This document shows, piece by piece, positions 15,461 through 23,493 of a DNA stretch of 64,000 bases. Source of the DNA: Microbulbifer sp. MI-G (lineage in GTDB: Bacteria; Pseudomonadota; Gammaproteobacteria; Pseudomonadales; Cellvibrionaceae); the NCBI RefSeq assembly GCF_030440425.1, contig NZ_CP098023.1, forward strand, positions 981,501-1,045,500. The letters are read 5' to 3'. The position numbers were made by a program, and so were the translations under genes. The notes beneath the pieces are model-generated. The model was not told the DNA's origin. It worked only from the letters and a program-made list of their open reading frames with translations, and did not search any database. Each line of letters starts with the position of its first letter. Position 1 is the stretch's first letter.

Positions 15461-16182
15461 CAGGCGGATTCCTCCGGCAGATTGCTTTTATCCGGTACCG
15501 ATGTGCCGTGCTCGGCACACCCGGCAGCCATATACAGGTGCCTGGTACAGCGCTCGGCCAGGCGCCGCTCATGGGTGATCAGTACCAGCGTGGTGCTGGA
15601 TTCGGCGTTGAGCCTGAACAACAGGTCAATGACCTTGGCACCATTGCCCGCGTCGAGGCTGCCGGTGGGTTCGTCGGCAAACAGAATGGCATCGTCGGCG
15701 ACGAAACTGGCGAAAGCGCGGGCGAGGGCGACGCGCTGCTGCTCACCCCCCGAAAGCTGGCGGGGGTAGTGGCGCAGCCGGTGCTCAAGACCGACCCGTG
15801 AGAGAAACTCCTGTGCACGCCTGTCGGCGCCGCGCTCCCCGCGCAGTTCACTGGGCAGCATGACATTTTCCAGGGCAGTGAGGCCGGGCAACAGCTGGAA
15901 AGTCTGAAATACAAAGCCCACACAGCGGGCGCGCAGGGCCGCGCGCCGCTCTTCGTCCATCGCGGTGATCTCTTCGCCCGCCAGCCAGATTCTGCCTTCA
16001 CTGGGTTTGTCCAGCCCCGCCAGCAGACCGAGCAGGGTGGATTTACCGGAACCCGAGGCGCCCGTCACCGCAAGGCTTTCCCCGCGCGCCAGTTGCAGGG
16101 AGATATTGTTTAATAGGGTCAGTGGCCCTTCGCTGGTGGGGACTCTGTGATACAGGTTTTCTGCCGTGAGAATGGCGGACAT
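15460..16182 (-). CDS. ybbA: ABC transporter ATP-binding protein YbbA
   Basis: 240 aa. LolD/MacB-type ATPase: Walker A TGASGSGKSTLL, Q-loop FVFQTFQLLPGLTALENV, signature LSGGEQQRVALARAF, Walker B ILFADEPTGSLD and H-loop LITHERRLAERC. It supplies ATP hydrolysis to YbbP, whose start it overlaps. It is transcribed divergently from tesA across a 44-bp gap, leaving room for tightly packed promoters only. First gene of the probable ybbA-ybbP-bioA-fbpC operon. Confidence 0.92.
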   Translation of the reverse strand: MSAILTAENLYHRVPTSEGPLTLLNNISLQLARGESLAVTGASGSGKSTLLGLLAGLDKPSEGRIWLAGEEITAMDEERRAALRARCVGFVFQTFQLLPGLTALENVMLPSELRGERGADRRAQEFLSRVGLEHRLRHYPRQLSGGEQQRVALARAFASFVADDAILFADEPTGSLDAGNGAKVIDLLFRLNAESSTTLVLITHERRLAERCTRHLYMAAGCAEHGTSVPDKSNLPEESA

Positions 16183-16226
16183 ACTGTGTTTCCTTTGCGG
16201 ATCGACGCGTTTTTGGAGAGTATGAC

Positions 16227-16895
16227 ATGACGACAGCTTTTTTTCGGCGGCTGCTGGCTCACTTTAGCTTGATATTGCTGCTGTCTGTCCCCGCGGGGAT
16301 TGCCAGTGCGAACGGTTCGGAGACCCTGCTGGTACTGGGTGACAGTATCAGTGCGGCCTACGGTTTCGATGAGGCGCGGGGCTGGGTACAGCTGCTGCGG
16401 GAGCGCTTGCAGGAGCGGGGCCGGACCGTTCGGGTGGTGAATGCCAGCATCAGCGGCGAGACCACTTCCGGTGGTTTGACCCGCCTGCCACGTCTGATGC
16501 AGGCACACAGTCCGCGCTGGCTGATTGTGGAACTGGGTGGCAACGACGGCCTGCGGGGCTACCCGCCGCAGACCCTGCAGCGCAATCTGCAGGCCATGGT
16601 GAAACTGGCAAAGGATGCCGGCACCGAGGTTCTGTTGCTGGGGATGCGGATCCCACCCAACTATGGCCGCGCCTACACCGATGCATTTGCCGCGGTCTAC
16701 CCCCGGGTGGCAAAAGCCGAGCAGGTGGCGCTGGTCCCTTTCTTTCTGGAGACGGTGGCCCTGAAGGAGGGCGCCATGCAGTCCGATGGCATCCACCCTA
16801 CCGCCAAGGCCCAGACGGCGCTGTTGGAACACGTTTGGCCCTGTGTTGAATCCCTGCTGGCGGAGGGCGGCAAAGACGGTTCGTGTACTCCGTGA
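16227..16895 (+). CDS. tesA: Periplasmic esterase/thioesterase I, SGNH hydrolase
   Basis: 222 aa with a signal peptide (~1-28, ending near SANGS). SGNH blocks in order: block I LLVLGDSISAAYGF (catalytic Ser), block II SISGETTSGG (Gly), block III ELGGNDGLRGYP (Asn), block V SDGIHPTAKAQ (Asp-His). This is the TesA/TAP multifunctional acyl-CoA thioesterase, lysophospholipase and arylesterase family acting in the periplasm. It is divergent from ybbAP, its standard neighbour. Confidence 0.92.
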   Translation: MTTAFFRRLLAHFSLILLLSVPAGIASANGSETLLVLGDSISAAYGFDEARGWVQLLRERLQERGRTVRVVNASISGETTSGGLTRLPRLMQAHSPRWLIVELGGNDGLRGYPPQTLQRNLQAMVKLAKDAGTEVLLLGMRIPPNYGRAYTDAFAAVYPRVAKAEQVALVPFFLETVALKEGAMQSDGIHPTAKAQTALLEHVWPCVESLLAEGGKDGSCTP

Positions 16896-16986
16896 GTGAA
16901 ATGCGTACAATCGCGCCCCCGGATACTGAAAGCGCCGCCGGGGCCCTCAGCCCGGTCACCGCTAGCGAATCAGTCAGAGAGACACC

Positions 16987-17901
16987 ATGTCCGCATTGGA
17001 AAACCGCCGCGAGCGGCTCGAATTCAACAAGCTGCAGAAACGCCTGCGCCGCCAGGTAGGCCGCGCCATCGCCGACTTCAATATGATTGAAGCGGGTGAC
17101 AAAATCATGGTCTGCCTATCCGGCGGTAAGGATTCCTATGCCATGCTGGATATCCTGCTGGGCCTGCAGAAAACCGCGCCGGTCGAGTTTGAGCTGGTGG
17201 CGGTGAATATGGACCAGAAACAGCCGGGGTTTCCCCAGCATGTGCTGCCGGATTACCTGCGCGCCCTGGGTGTGCCGCACCATATCGTGGAGAAAGACAC
17301 CTATTCGGTGGTGCGGGAAGTGGTGCCCGAGGGCAAGACGACCTGCAGCCTCTGCTCCCGATTGCGCCGGGGGACTCTCTATGGATTTGCCGAGGAAATA
17401 GGCGCCACTAAAGTGGCGCTGGGCCATCACAAGGACGATATCGTCGAGACGCTGTTCCTGAACCTGTTTTACGGCGGGAGGCTCAAGGCAATGCCCCCCA
17501 AACTGCGTGCCGACGACGGGCGCAATATTGTGATCCGCCCTTTGGCCTACTGCCGGGAAGCGGATATTGCCCGTTTTGCCCGACACCGGGCGTTCCCGAT
17601 AATCCCCTGCAACCTGTGCGGCAGCCAGGAGAACCTGCAGCGACAGGCAATCAAGCAGATGGTGCGGGAGTGGGATGGGAAATTCCCCGGGCGCTGCGAA
17701 AATATCTTTGCGGCGTTGACAAGGGTGTCCCCGTCACAACTTGCAGACAGGGATCTCTACGATTTTAAAAACCTGGCGCTGGACCGCTCTACGCCGTCGG
17801 CTGCCGGGCGCCGCGACCATTCAGACCACCGCTGCCGGGTGAATTCCTGGGTGCCGGAGGATGCAGCTGTGCCCCAGCATATCGAGGCGCTGAATCTGTA
17901 G
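16987..17901 (+). CDS. ttcA: tRNA 2-thiocytidine(32) synthetase TtcA
   Basis: 304 aa cytoplasmic enzyme that thiolates C32 of certain tRNAs using ATP and an iron-sulfur cluster. The PP-loop SGGKDSYAM is at ~residues 41-49. The two cluster-binding CxxC pairs are [12 protein letters not shown] (~118) and IPCNLCGSQ (~207). It starts at ATG 16987 ([20 protein letters not shown]). The last ~38 codons overlap the end of the convergent gene 17789-18391; the tail after [11 protein letters not shown] is unlike the family and may be an extension created when one stop was lost. Confidence 0.92.
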   Translation: MSALENRRERLEFNKLQKRLRRQVGRAIADFNMIEAGDKIMVCLSGGKDSYAMLDILLGLQKTAPVEFELVAVNMDQKQPGFPQHVLPDYLRALGVPHHIVEKDTYSVVREVVPEGKTTCSLCSRLRRGTLYGFAEEIGATKVALGHHKDDIVETLFLNLFYGGRLKAMPPKLRADDGRNIVIRPLAYCREADIARFARHRAFPIIPCNLCGSQENLQRQAIKQMVREWDGKFPGRCENIFAALTRVSPSQLADRDLYDFKNLALDRSTPSAAGRRDHSDHRCRVNSWVPEDAAVPQHIEALNL

Positions 17902-18391
17902 GGTCGGCACCGCTCACCAGTTGGGCGTAGCTGCATTCGAAATCCCGGGTTGTGGCACTGGGTCCGTGGTGGAAGTGCTGGTGCCAGAGCTGCGCCATCA
18001 GGGTGACATTGGCGGCGTTCGCCTCTTCGATTCTATGCACATCGGCGGAGCGGTAGATCAGCCAGGCGATCGCCGTGGCGTAGCGGAGGTTGGTGGTCAG
18101 CTCGCTGTGGGGGTGGTCGAGGAAGTCCCGCTGGCTGGCGAGACCGCGCACCTTGGAGGCCAGAGGGGGATAATCAATCAGGTAGTGATCCCAGATCTCC
18201 CGGTGCGTATGCGGTTGGATTTGATAGATGCCCAATCCATGGCGCCGTCCCTGCTTGAGATGAAAACCCAGTTGTGACTCCTGTGCAGCTGTTCCCAACA
18301 GGAGATTTTCCATGCCCAGGTTCCAGGCTTTCAGGTGTTGCAGGGTCGGACGGATGACCTGGAGGCGCAACTCGTCCAGACAGATGCCCAT
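17789..18391 (-). CDS. Lysozyme-like (transglycosylase-fold) hypothetical protein
   Basis: 200 aa, ATG 18391, no signal peptide. Residues ~30-70 read [12 protein letters not shown]...[20 protein letters not shown], the E-S...G-L-x-Q-I arrangement of lysozyme/SLT-type proteins. Related orphan genes occur in proteobacterial phages, so a prophage-derived muralytic or structural origin is possible. No other phage gene is nearby. The C-terminal ~40 residues are proline/alanine-rich, low in conservation potential, and lie inside the overlap with ttcA. Without a secretion signal a cell-wall role is unproven. Confidence 0.6.
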   Translation of the reverse strand: MGICLDELRLQVIRPTLQHLKAWNLGMENLLLGTAAQESQLGFHLKQGRRHGLGIYQIQPHTHREIWDHYLIDYPPLASKVRGLASQRDFLDHPHSELTTNLRYATAIAWLIYRSADVHRIEEANAANVTLMAQLWHQHFHHGPSATTRDFECSYAQLVSGADPTDSAPRYAGAQLHPPAPRNSPGSGGLNGRGARQPTA

Positions 18392-18595
18392 AAGTGTTGT
18401 CTTTTTTCTGTAGGTGTCCTCAATATTTAGTTTACGGATTGAGTTGACGCCACCTAATGGGTAGATTTACGCGAAATAAACATAACGATTCCTGAAGTGG
18501 TGCCAACTCCGTAGTGCAATGTGCCGAACAGCCAGCGGGGCGTCAGAGGGTTTGCCTTTTGGCCACCACTCCACATTGAGCAAAAGGAACTCCCT

Positions 18596-20062
18596 ATGCC
18601 CGCACAGTGGCTCATTGCCCTAACCTTTGTTGCCTACCTGGCCCTGATCCTGGTGATCGGTGCCTACGCTTATCTGCGCACCAAAAATGCCAGCGATTAT
18701 TTCCTCGGTGGCCGCTCTCTGCCCCCGGCGGTGGCGGCCCTGTCTGCCGGCGCTTCCGATATGAGCGGCTGGCTTTTGCTGGGGCTGCCCGGCGCCGCCT
18801 ATGCCGCCGGCCTCTCCGCCGGCTGGATCGCCATTGGTCTCTTCTCCGGCATTGTGCTCAGTTGGGTCAGTATGGGGCGCCGGCTGCGTGTGTATACCTA
18901 TGCGCTGGACGATTCACTCACGGTGCCGGCCTATCTCCATCGCCGTTTCAGGATGGGGCACCCCTACCTGCGCACGGTATGCGCCGTTTTCATTTTGCTG
19001 TTTTTTCTTTTCTACGTGGCCTCGGGCCTGATTGCCGGTGGCAAATTATTCGAGACTGTCTTTGGGTGGGACTACCGGTGGGCTGTGATCACTGGTGCCG
19101 TGGCGGTGATTTCCTACACACTGTTCGGCGGCTTTCTGGCGGTGTCCTGGACCGATGTCTTCCAGGGGCTTTTGATGAGTGTCGCGCTGATCGCTGTGCC
19201 ACTGGTGGTTATCTCTGACCATGGGGGCCTCGCAGACAGCTGGAGCCAGCTGCAGGCAAGTGTGCCGGAGTTGACACACTGGATGACGGACAACACGGGC
19301 CAGGCTCTGGGCCTGGTGGCGATTTTTAGTTCCCTGGCCTGGGGGCTTGGCTATTTCGGTCAGCCCCATATCCTGGCGCGTTTTATGGCTGTGCGCAGTC
19401 CGCGGGATGTGCCCGCAGCGGCCACTGTGGCAGCTCTCTGGTCCCTGATCGGGTTTCTGGGCGCCATGGCTGTGGGCCTCTTTGCCCACCTGCAAATCCA
19501 GCAGGGCCTGCCCGACGGTGAAAAGGTGTTTATGGAACTGGTACAGGTGTTGTTCCATCCGATCGTTGCCGGCGTGCTGTTGGCGGCGATTCTCTCCGCC
19601 ATTATGAGCACTGCCGACTCCCAGTTACTGGTTTCCTCCGCGGCCCTGGCCGAGGATATCTACCACGTCTGGGTTGGCCGCAAGACCAGCCCGGAGGCAA
19701 TGGTGAAAGTCGGGCGCTGGGCGGTTGTAGCGCTGTCGCTGGTGGCGGTGTGGATCGCTTTGGACCAGGATTCCAAAGTGCTGGATGTTGTGGGCTATGC
19801 CTGGGCCGGGCTGGGCGCCGCTTTTGGGCCGACGTTGTTGATCAGTCTCTACTGGCGCCGGATGACCGGCAGTGGCGCGATTGCCGGAGTGATTGTGGGT
19901 GGCGTGACAGTCGTTGTCTGGGAACAGTTGTCCGGCGGACTATTTGAAGTCTATGAACTGCTGCCGGGTTTTATTTTCTCAGCAGCTGCTATCTTGATAG
20001 TTAGCGCGCTGACAAAATGCCCGCAAGCCGTGTCCTCCCAGTACAAGAGACTGCTTGGGTGA
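18596..20062 (+). CDS. putP: Sodium/proline symporter PutP
   Basis: 488 aa inner-membrane SSS-family transporter. I use ATG 18596 (MPAQWLIALTFVAYLALILV) because AAAGGAACTCC precedes it; the frame extends upstream to 18521 without merit. About 13 hydrophobic helices; family marks include ASDYFLGGRSLPPAVAALSAGASDMSGWLLLGLPG (helix 1-2 substrate/Na+ region) and AAILSAIMSTADSQLLV in the core. It would import proline with sodium. No putA or regulator adjoins it. Confidence 0.92.
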   Translation: MPAQWLIALTFVAYLALILVIGAYAYLRTKNASDYFLGGRSLPPAVAALSAGASDMSGWLLLGLPGAAYAAGLSAGWIAIGLFSGIVLSWVSMGRRLRVYTYALDDSLTVPAYLHRRFRMGHPYLRTVCAVFILLFFLFYVASGLIAGGKLFETVFGWDYRWAVITGAVAVISYTLFGGFLAVSWTDVFQGLLMSVALIAVPLVVISDHGGLADSWSQLQASVPELTHWMTDNTGQALGLVAIFSSLAWGLGYFGQPHILARFMAVRSPRDVPAAATVAALWSLIGFLGAMAVGLFAHLQIQQGLPDGEKVFMELVQVLFHPIVAGVLLAAILSAIMSTADSQLLVSSAALAEDIYHVWVGRKTSPEAMVKVGRWAVVALSLVAVWIALDQDSKVLDVVGYAWAGLGAAFGPTLLISLYWRRMTGSGAIAGVIVGGVTVVVWEQLSGGLFEVYELLPGFIFSAAAILIVSALTKCPQAVSSQYKRLLG

Positions 20063-20214
20063 GGCGGTGGGTGATTGCTTGCCAACCCCGCTCTGAATGG
20101 GGCGCAAGCCAGGCGGTTGCGCGAAGGGCGTGCCTGGGCCAAGGGCGCGGCAGTTGTGAAGAGAAAAGGATTTCCATCCGCAGCGATTATGCAAATAGCG
20201 GTTGGAGATACTGA

Positions 20215-20727
20215 GTGATCGAAGTTCACCTCGGCGATATCACTCGACTCAATGTCGATGTTATCGTCAATGCCGCCAATACCCGCCTGCTCGGTGGGGG
20301 CGGTGTGGATGGGGCCATTCATCGCGCAGCGGGTCCCAAGCTGCTCAGAGCCTGCCGTGATCTCGGAGGCTGTCCTGTCGGCGAAGTCCGTGCCACCGGT
20401 GCTTTTTCCATTCCCGTAAAACGTATTTACCATACCGTCGGGCCGGTCTGGCGCGGTGGGCGCCTCGGTGAGTCGGAGCTGCTTGCCAGTTGTTACAGCC
20501 ATTGCCTGACCCTGGCGAGGCGGGAAAACATGCGCTCCATTGCCTTTCCGGCAATCAGTTGTGGTATTTATGATTATCCTCCCAGGCTCGCAGTGGAGAT
20601 TGCTGTTCGTCAGGTACAGAGTCATCTCGAGGGGGAGGGTGAGCCCCGCAGCATTGTTTTTTGTTGTTTTGATCGGAAAATAGCCGAACTCTATCACGCC
20701 CAGCTGGATACGCACGTACGGCGATGA
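20215..20727 (+). CDS. ymdB: Macro-domain O-acetyl-ADP-ribose deacetylase
   Basis: 170 aa, GTG start at 20215. Macro-domain landmarks: HLGDITRLNVDVIVNAANTR, LLGGGGVDGAIHRAAG (ADP-ribose loop), CPVGEVRATGAF, IYHTVGPVW and IAFPAISCGIYDYP. The MacroD/YmdB class removes O-acetyl- or mono-ADP-ribose. It is the first gene of a possible pair with the membrane protein at 20833, with a 105-bp gap. Confidence 0.88.
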   Translation: MIEVHLGDITRLNVDVIVNAANTRLLGGGGVDGAIHRAAGPKLLRACRDLGGCPVGEVRATGAFSIPVKRIYHTVGPVWRGGRLGESELLASCYSHCLTLARRENMRSIAFPAISCGIYDYPPRLAVEIAVRQVQSHLEGEGEPRSIVFCCFDRKIAELYHAQLDTHVRR

Positions 20728-20832
20728 ACAGAATGTTTCAGCGCGTGTCCGGTATTTTGGGCCACGGGAAATGGCCCTGGCTGCGAGAGTGATCAATAGT
20801 CCGGAGATCATCGATAAGAACAAGGGGTAGGA

Positions 20833-21297
20833 ATGCGCACTGTGCAGCAGTGGTTTGCCGAATACAGCGAGAGTCACCAGAACCCTGTCAACAAGGCCAT
20901 CCACTGGATTGCGGTACCGGTGATTTACGCGGCCATTACGGGCCTCCTGTGGGCCATTCCGCAGCCGCAATTCATGAGCGCGCTTCCCTGGTTGAACTGG
21001 GCCGTCGTAGCCGCGGTGCCGGTATTGCTGTTTTATGTCGCCCTGTCTTTTCCCATTGCCCTGGGCATGACGGCGCTCACGGTTGCCTGCCTGTGGGCCT
21101 GGTCTCTGCTGGAGCGTGTGGGTGTTTCTGTTTGGCAGACGGCCCTGGGCCTGTTTGTGGTGATGTGGATCTTTCAGTTTATTGGCCATGCCTACGAAGG
21201 GAAGAAGCCCGCTTTTTTTAAGGACCTGGAGTTTTTACTCATTGGGCCGGCTTGGGTCGTTGCCTTTATTTATCGGGCTCTTGGCATTCGTTACTGA
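20833..21297 (+). CDS. Mpo1-like (DUF962) membrane protein
   Basis: 154 aa with four hydrophobic helices. The opening WFAEYSESHQNPVNKAIHWI carries the conserved HxxxxNxxxHxxGxP-type motif of DUF962/Mpo1 proteins (here H-Q-N-P-x5-H-W-I-A-V-P). A second His appears in FQFIGHAYEGKKPAFF. Yeast Mpo1 is an Fe(II)-dependent dioxygenase in 2-hydroxy fatty-acid alpha-oxidation; bacterial members are little studied. ATG 20833 follows AAGGGGTAGG, a good ribosome-binding site. Confidence 0.85.
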   Translation: MRTVQQWFAEYSESHQNPVNKAIHWIAVPVIYAAITGLLWAIPQPQFMSALPWLNWAVVAAVPVLLFYVALSFPIALGMTALTVACLWAWSLLERVGVSVWQTALGLFVVMWIFQFIGHAYEGKKPAFFKDLEFLLIGPAWVVAFIYRALGIRY

Positions 21298-21386
21298 CTG
21301 ATGCCCGCCCTGCAATCAGTAGAGCCCAGCTCTGGCACAAGCCCGTCGCTATCATGGCAAGCGCACAGGCTATAAAAACCTGTGCA

Positions 21387-21872
21387 TCAGCGATTGTAGT
21401 GTACCGGCACTTCCAGAGTCTCCTTGACCTCTTCCATAACGACATAGCTGGTGCATTCCTGTACCTCTGGCAAGGTCAGCAGGGTCTCGCCATAAAATTT
21501 GCGATAGGCACTCATATCCGCAACACGGGCCTTAATCAGGTAGTCGAAATTACCCGAAACCAGGTAGCACTCCTGTACCTCCGGCAGTGCAGCCACGGCG
21601 TTGCGAAATTCCTCGAAGGCATCCTGGGCAGAGCGGTTGAGGCGGATTTGCACGAAAACCACCAGTGCCGCATCCAGAAACTCCGGGTTGATCAGGGCAG
21701 TGTATCCCTGGATGACGCCATCATTTTCCAGACGCCTGACCCGTTCTACACAGGGTGTGGCCGTTAAGCCTACCTGGCGGGCCAGCTCCGCGTAGCTGGT
21801 GCGGCCGTTTTTCTGCAGAACCCGCAGGATATTGCGGTCCACGGTACTGAGTTCCCCAGCGCGTTTGCGCAT
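21387..21872 (-). CDS. Lrp/AsnC-family regulator, probably of ald
   Basis: 161 aa from ATG 21872, preceded by GGAGGGAGGCAGAGGC; a frame extension to 21923 lacks such a site. The N-terminal helix-turn-helix is DRNILRVLQKNGRTSYAELARQVGLT...VERVRRLENDGVIQGY. The C-terminal RAM ligand domain contains CYLVSGNFDYLIKARVAD. It is divergent from alanine dehydrogenase over a 200-bp region rich in inverted repeats. Lrp-type AldR activators of ald are known, so local control is likely but inferred. Confidence 0.88.
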   Translation of the reverse strand: MRKRAGELSTVDRNILRVLQKNGRTSYAELARQVGLTATPCVERVRRLENDGVIQGYTALINPEFLDAALVVFVQIRLNRSAQDAFEEFRNAVAALPEVQECYLVSGNFDYLIKARVADMSAYRKFYGETLLTLPEVQECTSYVVMEEVKETLEVPVHYNR

Positions 21873-21919
21873 GCCTCTGCCTCCCTCCTGGGTGAACAGC
21901 TTAAAAACTGAGCTCTGTC

Positions 21920-21932
21920 CCAATAGTATTGG
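21920..21932. promoter_or_regulatory. Perfect palindrome in the lrp-ald intergenic region
   Basis: CCAATA-G-TATTGG is a 13-bp perfect dyad. Further inverted repeats follow: GTGGATT (21932-21938) with AATCCAC (21967-21973), and CCAC...GTGG overlapping the latter. Spaced dyads fit binding by an octameric Lrp-type regulator between the divergent starts at 21872 and 22073. Confidence 0.4.
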
Positions 21933-22072
21933 TGGATTCCATTATTTTTATAGAAAAAACGACAGAAATCCACTCCTTGGGTGGCTCTATACTGGGTAAA
22001 ACATAGGAATATGGTGCCGATTTTGCAATCTTGCAGAGGGTGTGCCAGAGACAGAGACCGAGGAGCAGAAAA

Positions 22073-23218
22073 ATGCTGATTGGCGTCCCGAAAGAGATCA
22101 AGAACCATGAATACCGCATTGGCCTGACGCCGGCGAGTGTGCGCGAACTGGTTGGTCACGGCCACCGGGTGATTGTGCAGAGAGGGGGCGGCGCTGCGAT
22201 TGGTTTCACCGATGCCATGTACCAGAAAGCCGGCGCCGAAATCCTCGATACCGCGGAGGAAATCTTTGCCACTGCCGATATGATCGTCAAGGTCAAAGAG
22301 CCCCAGCCCAATGAGTGCGAGATGCTGCATCCGGGCCAGGTACTCTATACCTACCTGCACCTGGCACCCGACCCCAAGCAAACCGAACTGCTGGTGAAAT
22401 CCGGTGCTACCTGTATTGCCTACGAGACCGTCACCGACCGCTTTGGCGGCCTGCCTTTGCTGGCACCCATGTCCGAAGTTGCCGGGCGCATGTCCGTGCA
22501 GTGTGGCGCGCACCACCTGGAGAAAGCCCAGGGTGGCCTCGGAGTGCTGCTGGGTGGAGTACCCGGTGTGGCTCCTGCCAGAGTCCTGATTATCGGTGGT
22601 GGTGTTGTGGGAACCAACGCGGCCAAGATGGCGCTGGGCATGGGCGCAGATGTCACTATTCTGGATCGCTCCCTGCCCCGCCTGCGCCAGTTGGATGATA
22701 TCTTTGGGGGGGCCGTGCGCACCGAATTCTCCACCAGCGACGCTATTGAGCAGCATGCCCTGAAAGCAGACCTGGTAGTGGGTGCGGTCCTCATCCCGGG
22801 CGCTGCAGCACCCAAGCTGCTGACACGCGATATGATCAGCCGCATGAAGAAAGGTGCTGTCGTCGTGGATGTGGCCATTGACCAGGGCGGCTGCTTCGAG
22901 ACCTCCAAGGCGACCACCCACCAGGAGCCAACTTATGTGGTAGACGGTGTTGTGCACTACTGTGTGGCCAATATGCCCGGCGGCGTTGCGCGCACCTCTA
23001 CTATGGCGCTGAATAATGCCACGCTGCCTTTTGCGCTAGCGCTGGCCAACAAGGGTGCGAAACAGGCGCTGCTGGACGATGCCAACCTGCTGGAAGGTTT
23101 GAATGTGCACGCCGGTATGGTGACTTACAAAGCGGTTGCCGATGTACTGGGCTACGAGTATGTCGATCCGAAGCTGGCCCTGCAGAAAGTGGCCCAGCGG
23201 CAAGAAGCCATCGCCTGA
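22073..23218 (+). CDS. ald: Alanine dehydrogenase
   Basis: 381 aa from ATG 22073 (MLIGVPKEIKNHEYRIGLTP), with GAGGAGC upstream. It interconverts L-alanine and pyruvate with NAD+. Pyruvate/alanine-binding blocks RIGLTP and IVKVKEPQ (catalytic Lys) and a catalytic His region (YTYLHLAPD) lie in the N-terminal half. The NAD Rossmann motif VLIIGGGVVGTNAAKMALGMGADV is at ~168. The C-terminal half keeps GGVARTSTMALNNATLPF. A length of ~371 is usual. It sits opposite its probable Lrp-type regulator and is followed by terminator-like hairpins. Confidence 0.95.
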   Translation: MLIGVPKEIKNHEYRIGLTPASVRELVGHGHRVIVQRGGGAAIGFTDAMYQKAGAEILDTAEEIFATADMIVKVKEPQPNECEMLHPGQVLYTYLHLAPDPKQTELLVKSGATCIAYETVTDRFGGLPLLAPMSEVAGRMSVQCGAHHLEKAQGGLGVLLGGVPGVAPARVLIIGGGVVGTNAAKMALGMGADVTILDRSLPRLRQLDDIFGGAVRTEFSTSDAIEQHALKADLVVGAVLIPGAAAPKLLTRDMISRMKKGAVVVDVAIDQGGCFETSKATTHQEPTYVVDGVVHYCVANMPGGVARTSTMALNNATLPFALALANKGAKQALLDDANLLEGLNVHAGMVTYKAVADVLGYEYVDPKLALQKVAQRQEAIA

Positions 23219-23230
23219 TCAACCTCGGTT

Positions 23231-23247
23231 GCCTGGCAGGCTTTTTT
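23231..23247 (+). terminator. Weak terminator after ald
   Basis: GCCT-GGC-AGGC followed by six T residues, 12 bp past the ald stop. The stem is only 4 bp but the T-run is clean. Confidence 0.4.
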
Positions 23248-23297
23248 AAGACAATAAGGCAATCGCGCGCTTCTTCACTGGTTTGGCGGTTTTCCCC

Positions 23298-23380
23298 GGA
23301 GCGTTTTGTGGCGCTCCACTCTGTGAGACCTGGTGGCCCTATGCCACCAATTGACAGCCGCGTTGTTACGCGGCTTTTTT
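23298..23380 (+). ncRNA. Candidate small RNA: three stacked hairpins ending in a terminator
   Basis: Three stems follow one another on the plus strand: GGAGCG/CGCTCC (23298-23317), TGGTGGC/GCCACCA with loop CCTAT (23331-23349), and GCCGCG/CGCGGC followed by six T (23357-23380). They lie past the first ald terminator and contain no open frame of note. This could be a small RNA of its own or a structured ald 3' UTR. No promoter of good quality was seen. Confidence 0.35.
23357..23380 (+). terminator. Strong intrinsic terminator
   Basis: GCCGCG-TTGTTA-CGCGGC-TTTTTT: a perfect 6-bp GC-rich stem with a six-T tail. It ends transcription coming from ald or from the candidate small RNA. Confidence 0.8.
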
Positions 23381-23493
23381 GCCAATGGGGTTGCAGTGTT
23401 GGTCTTTACTGCCCAAGGTGATCGAGCTGTGCAAGCCAGATTGTATTGTCGGGGGCTTTTTCTTTTTGCAGGGGAGAATCCTCCGATAAATGG

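Noticed and set aside
11217..15801. Long plus-strand frames opposite ybbAP-bioA (up to 879 aa)
   Set aside because: Shadow frames in GC-rich coding DNA; Gln/Gly/His-rich, with no homology pattern, while the minus strand has clear enzymes.
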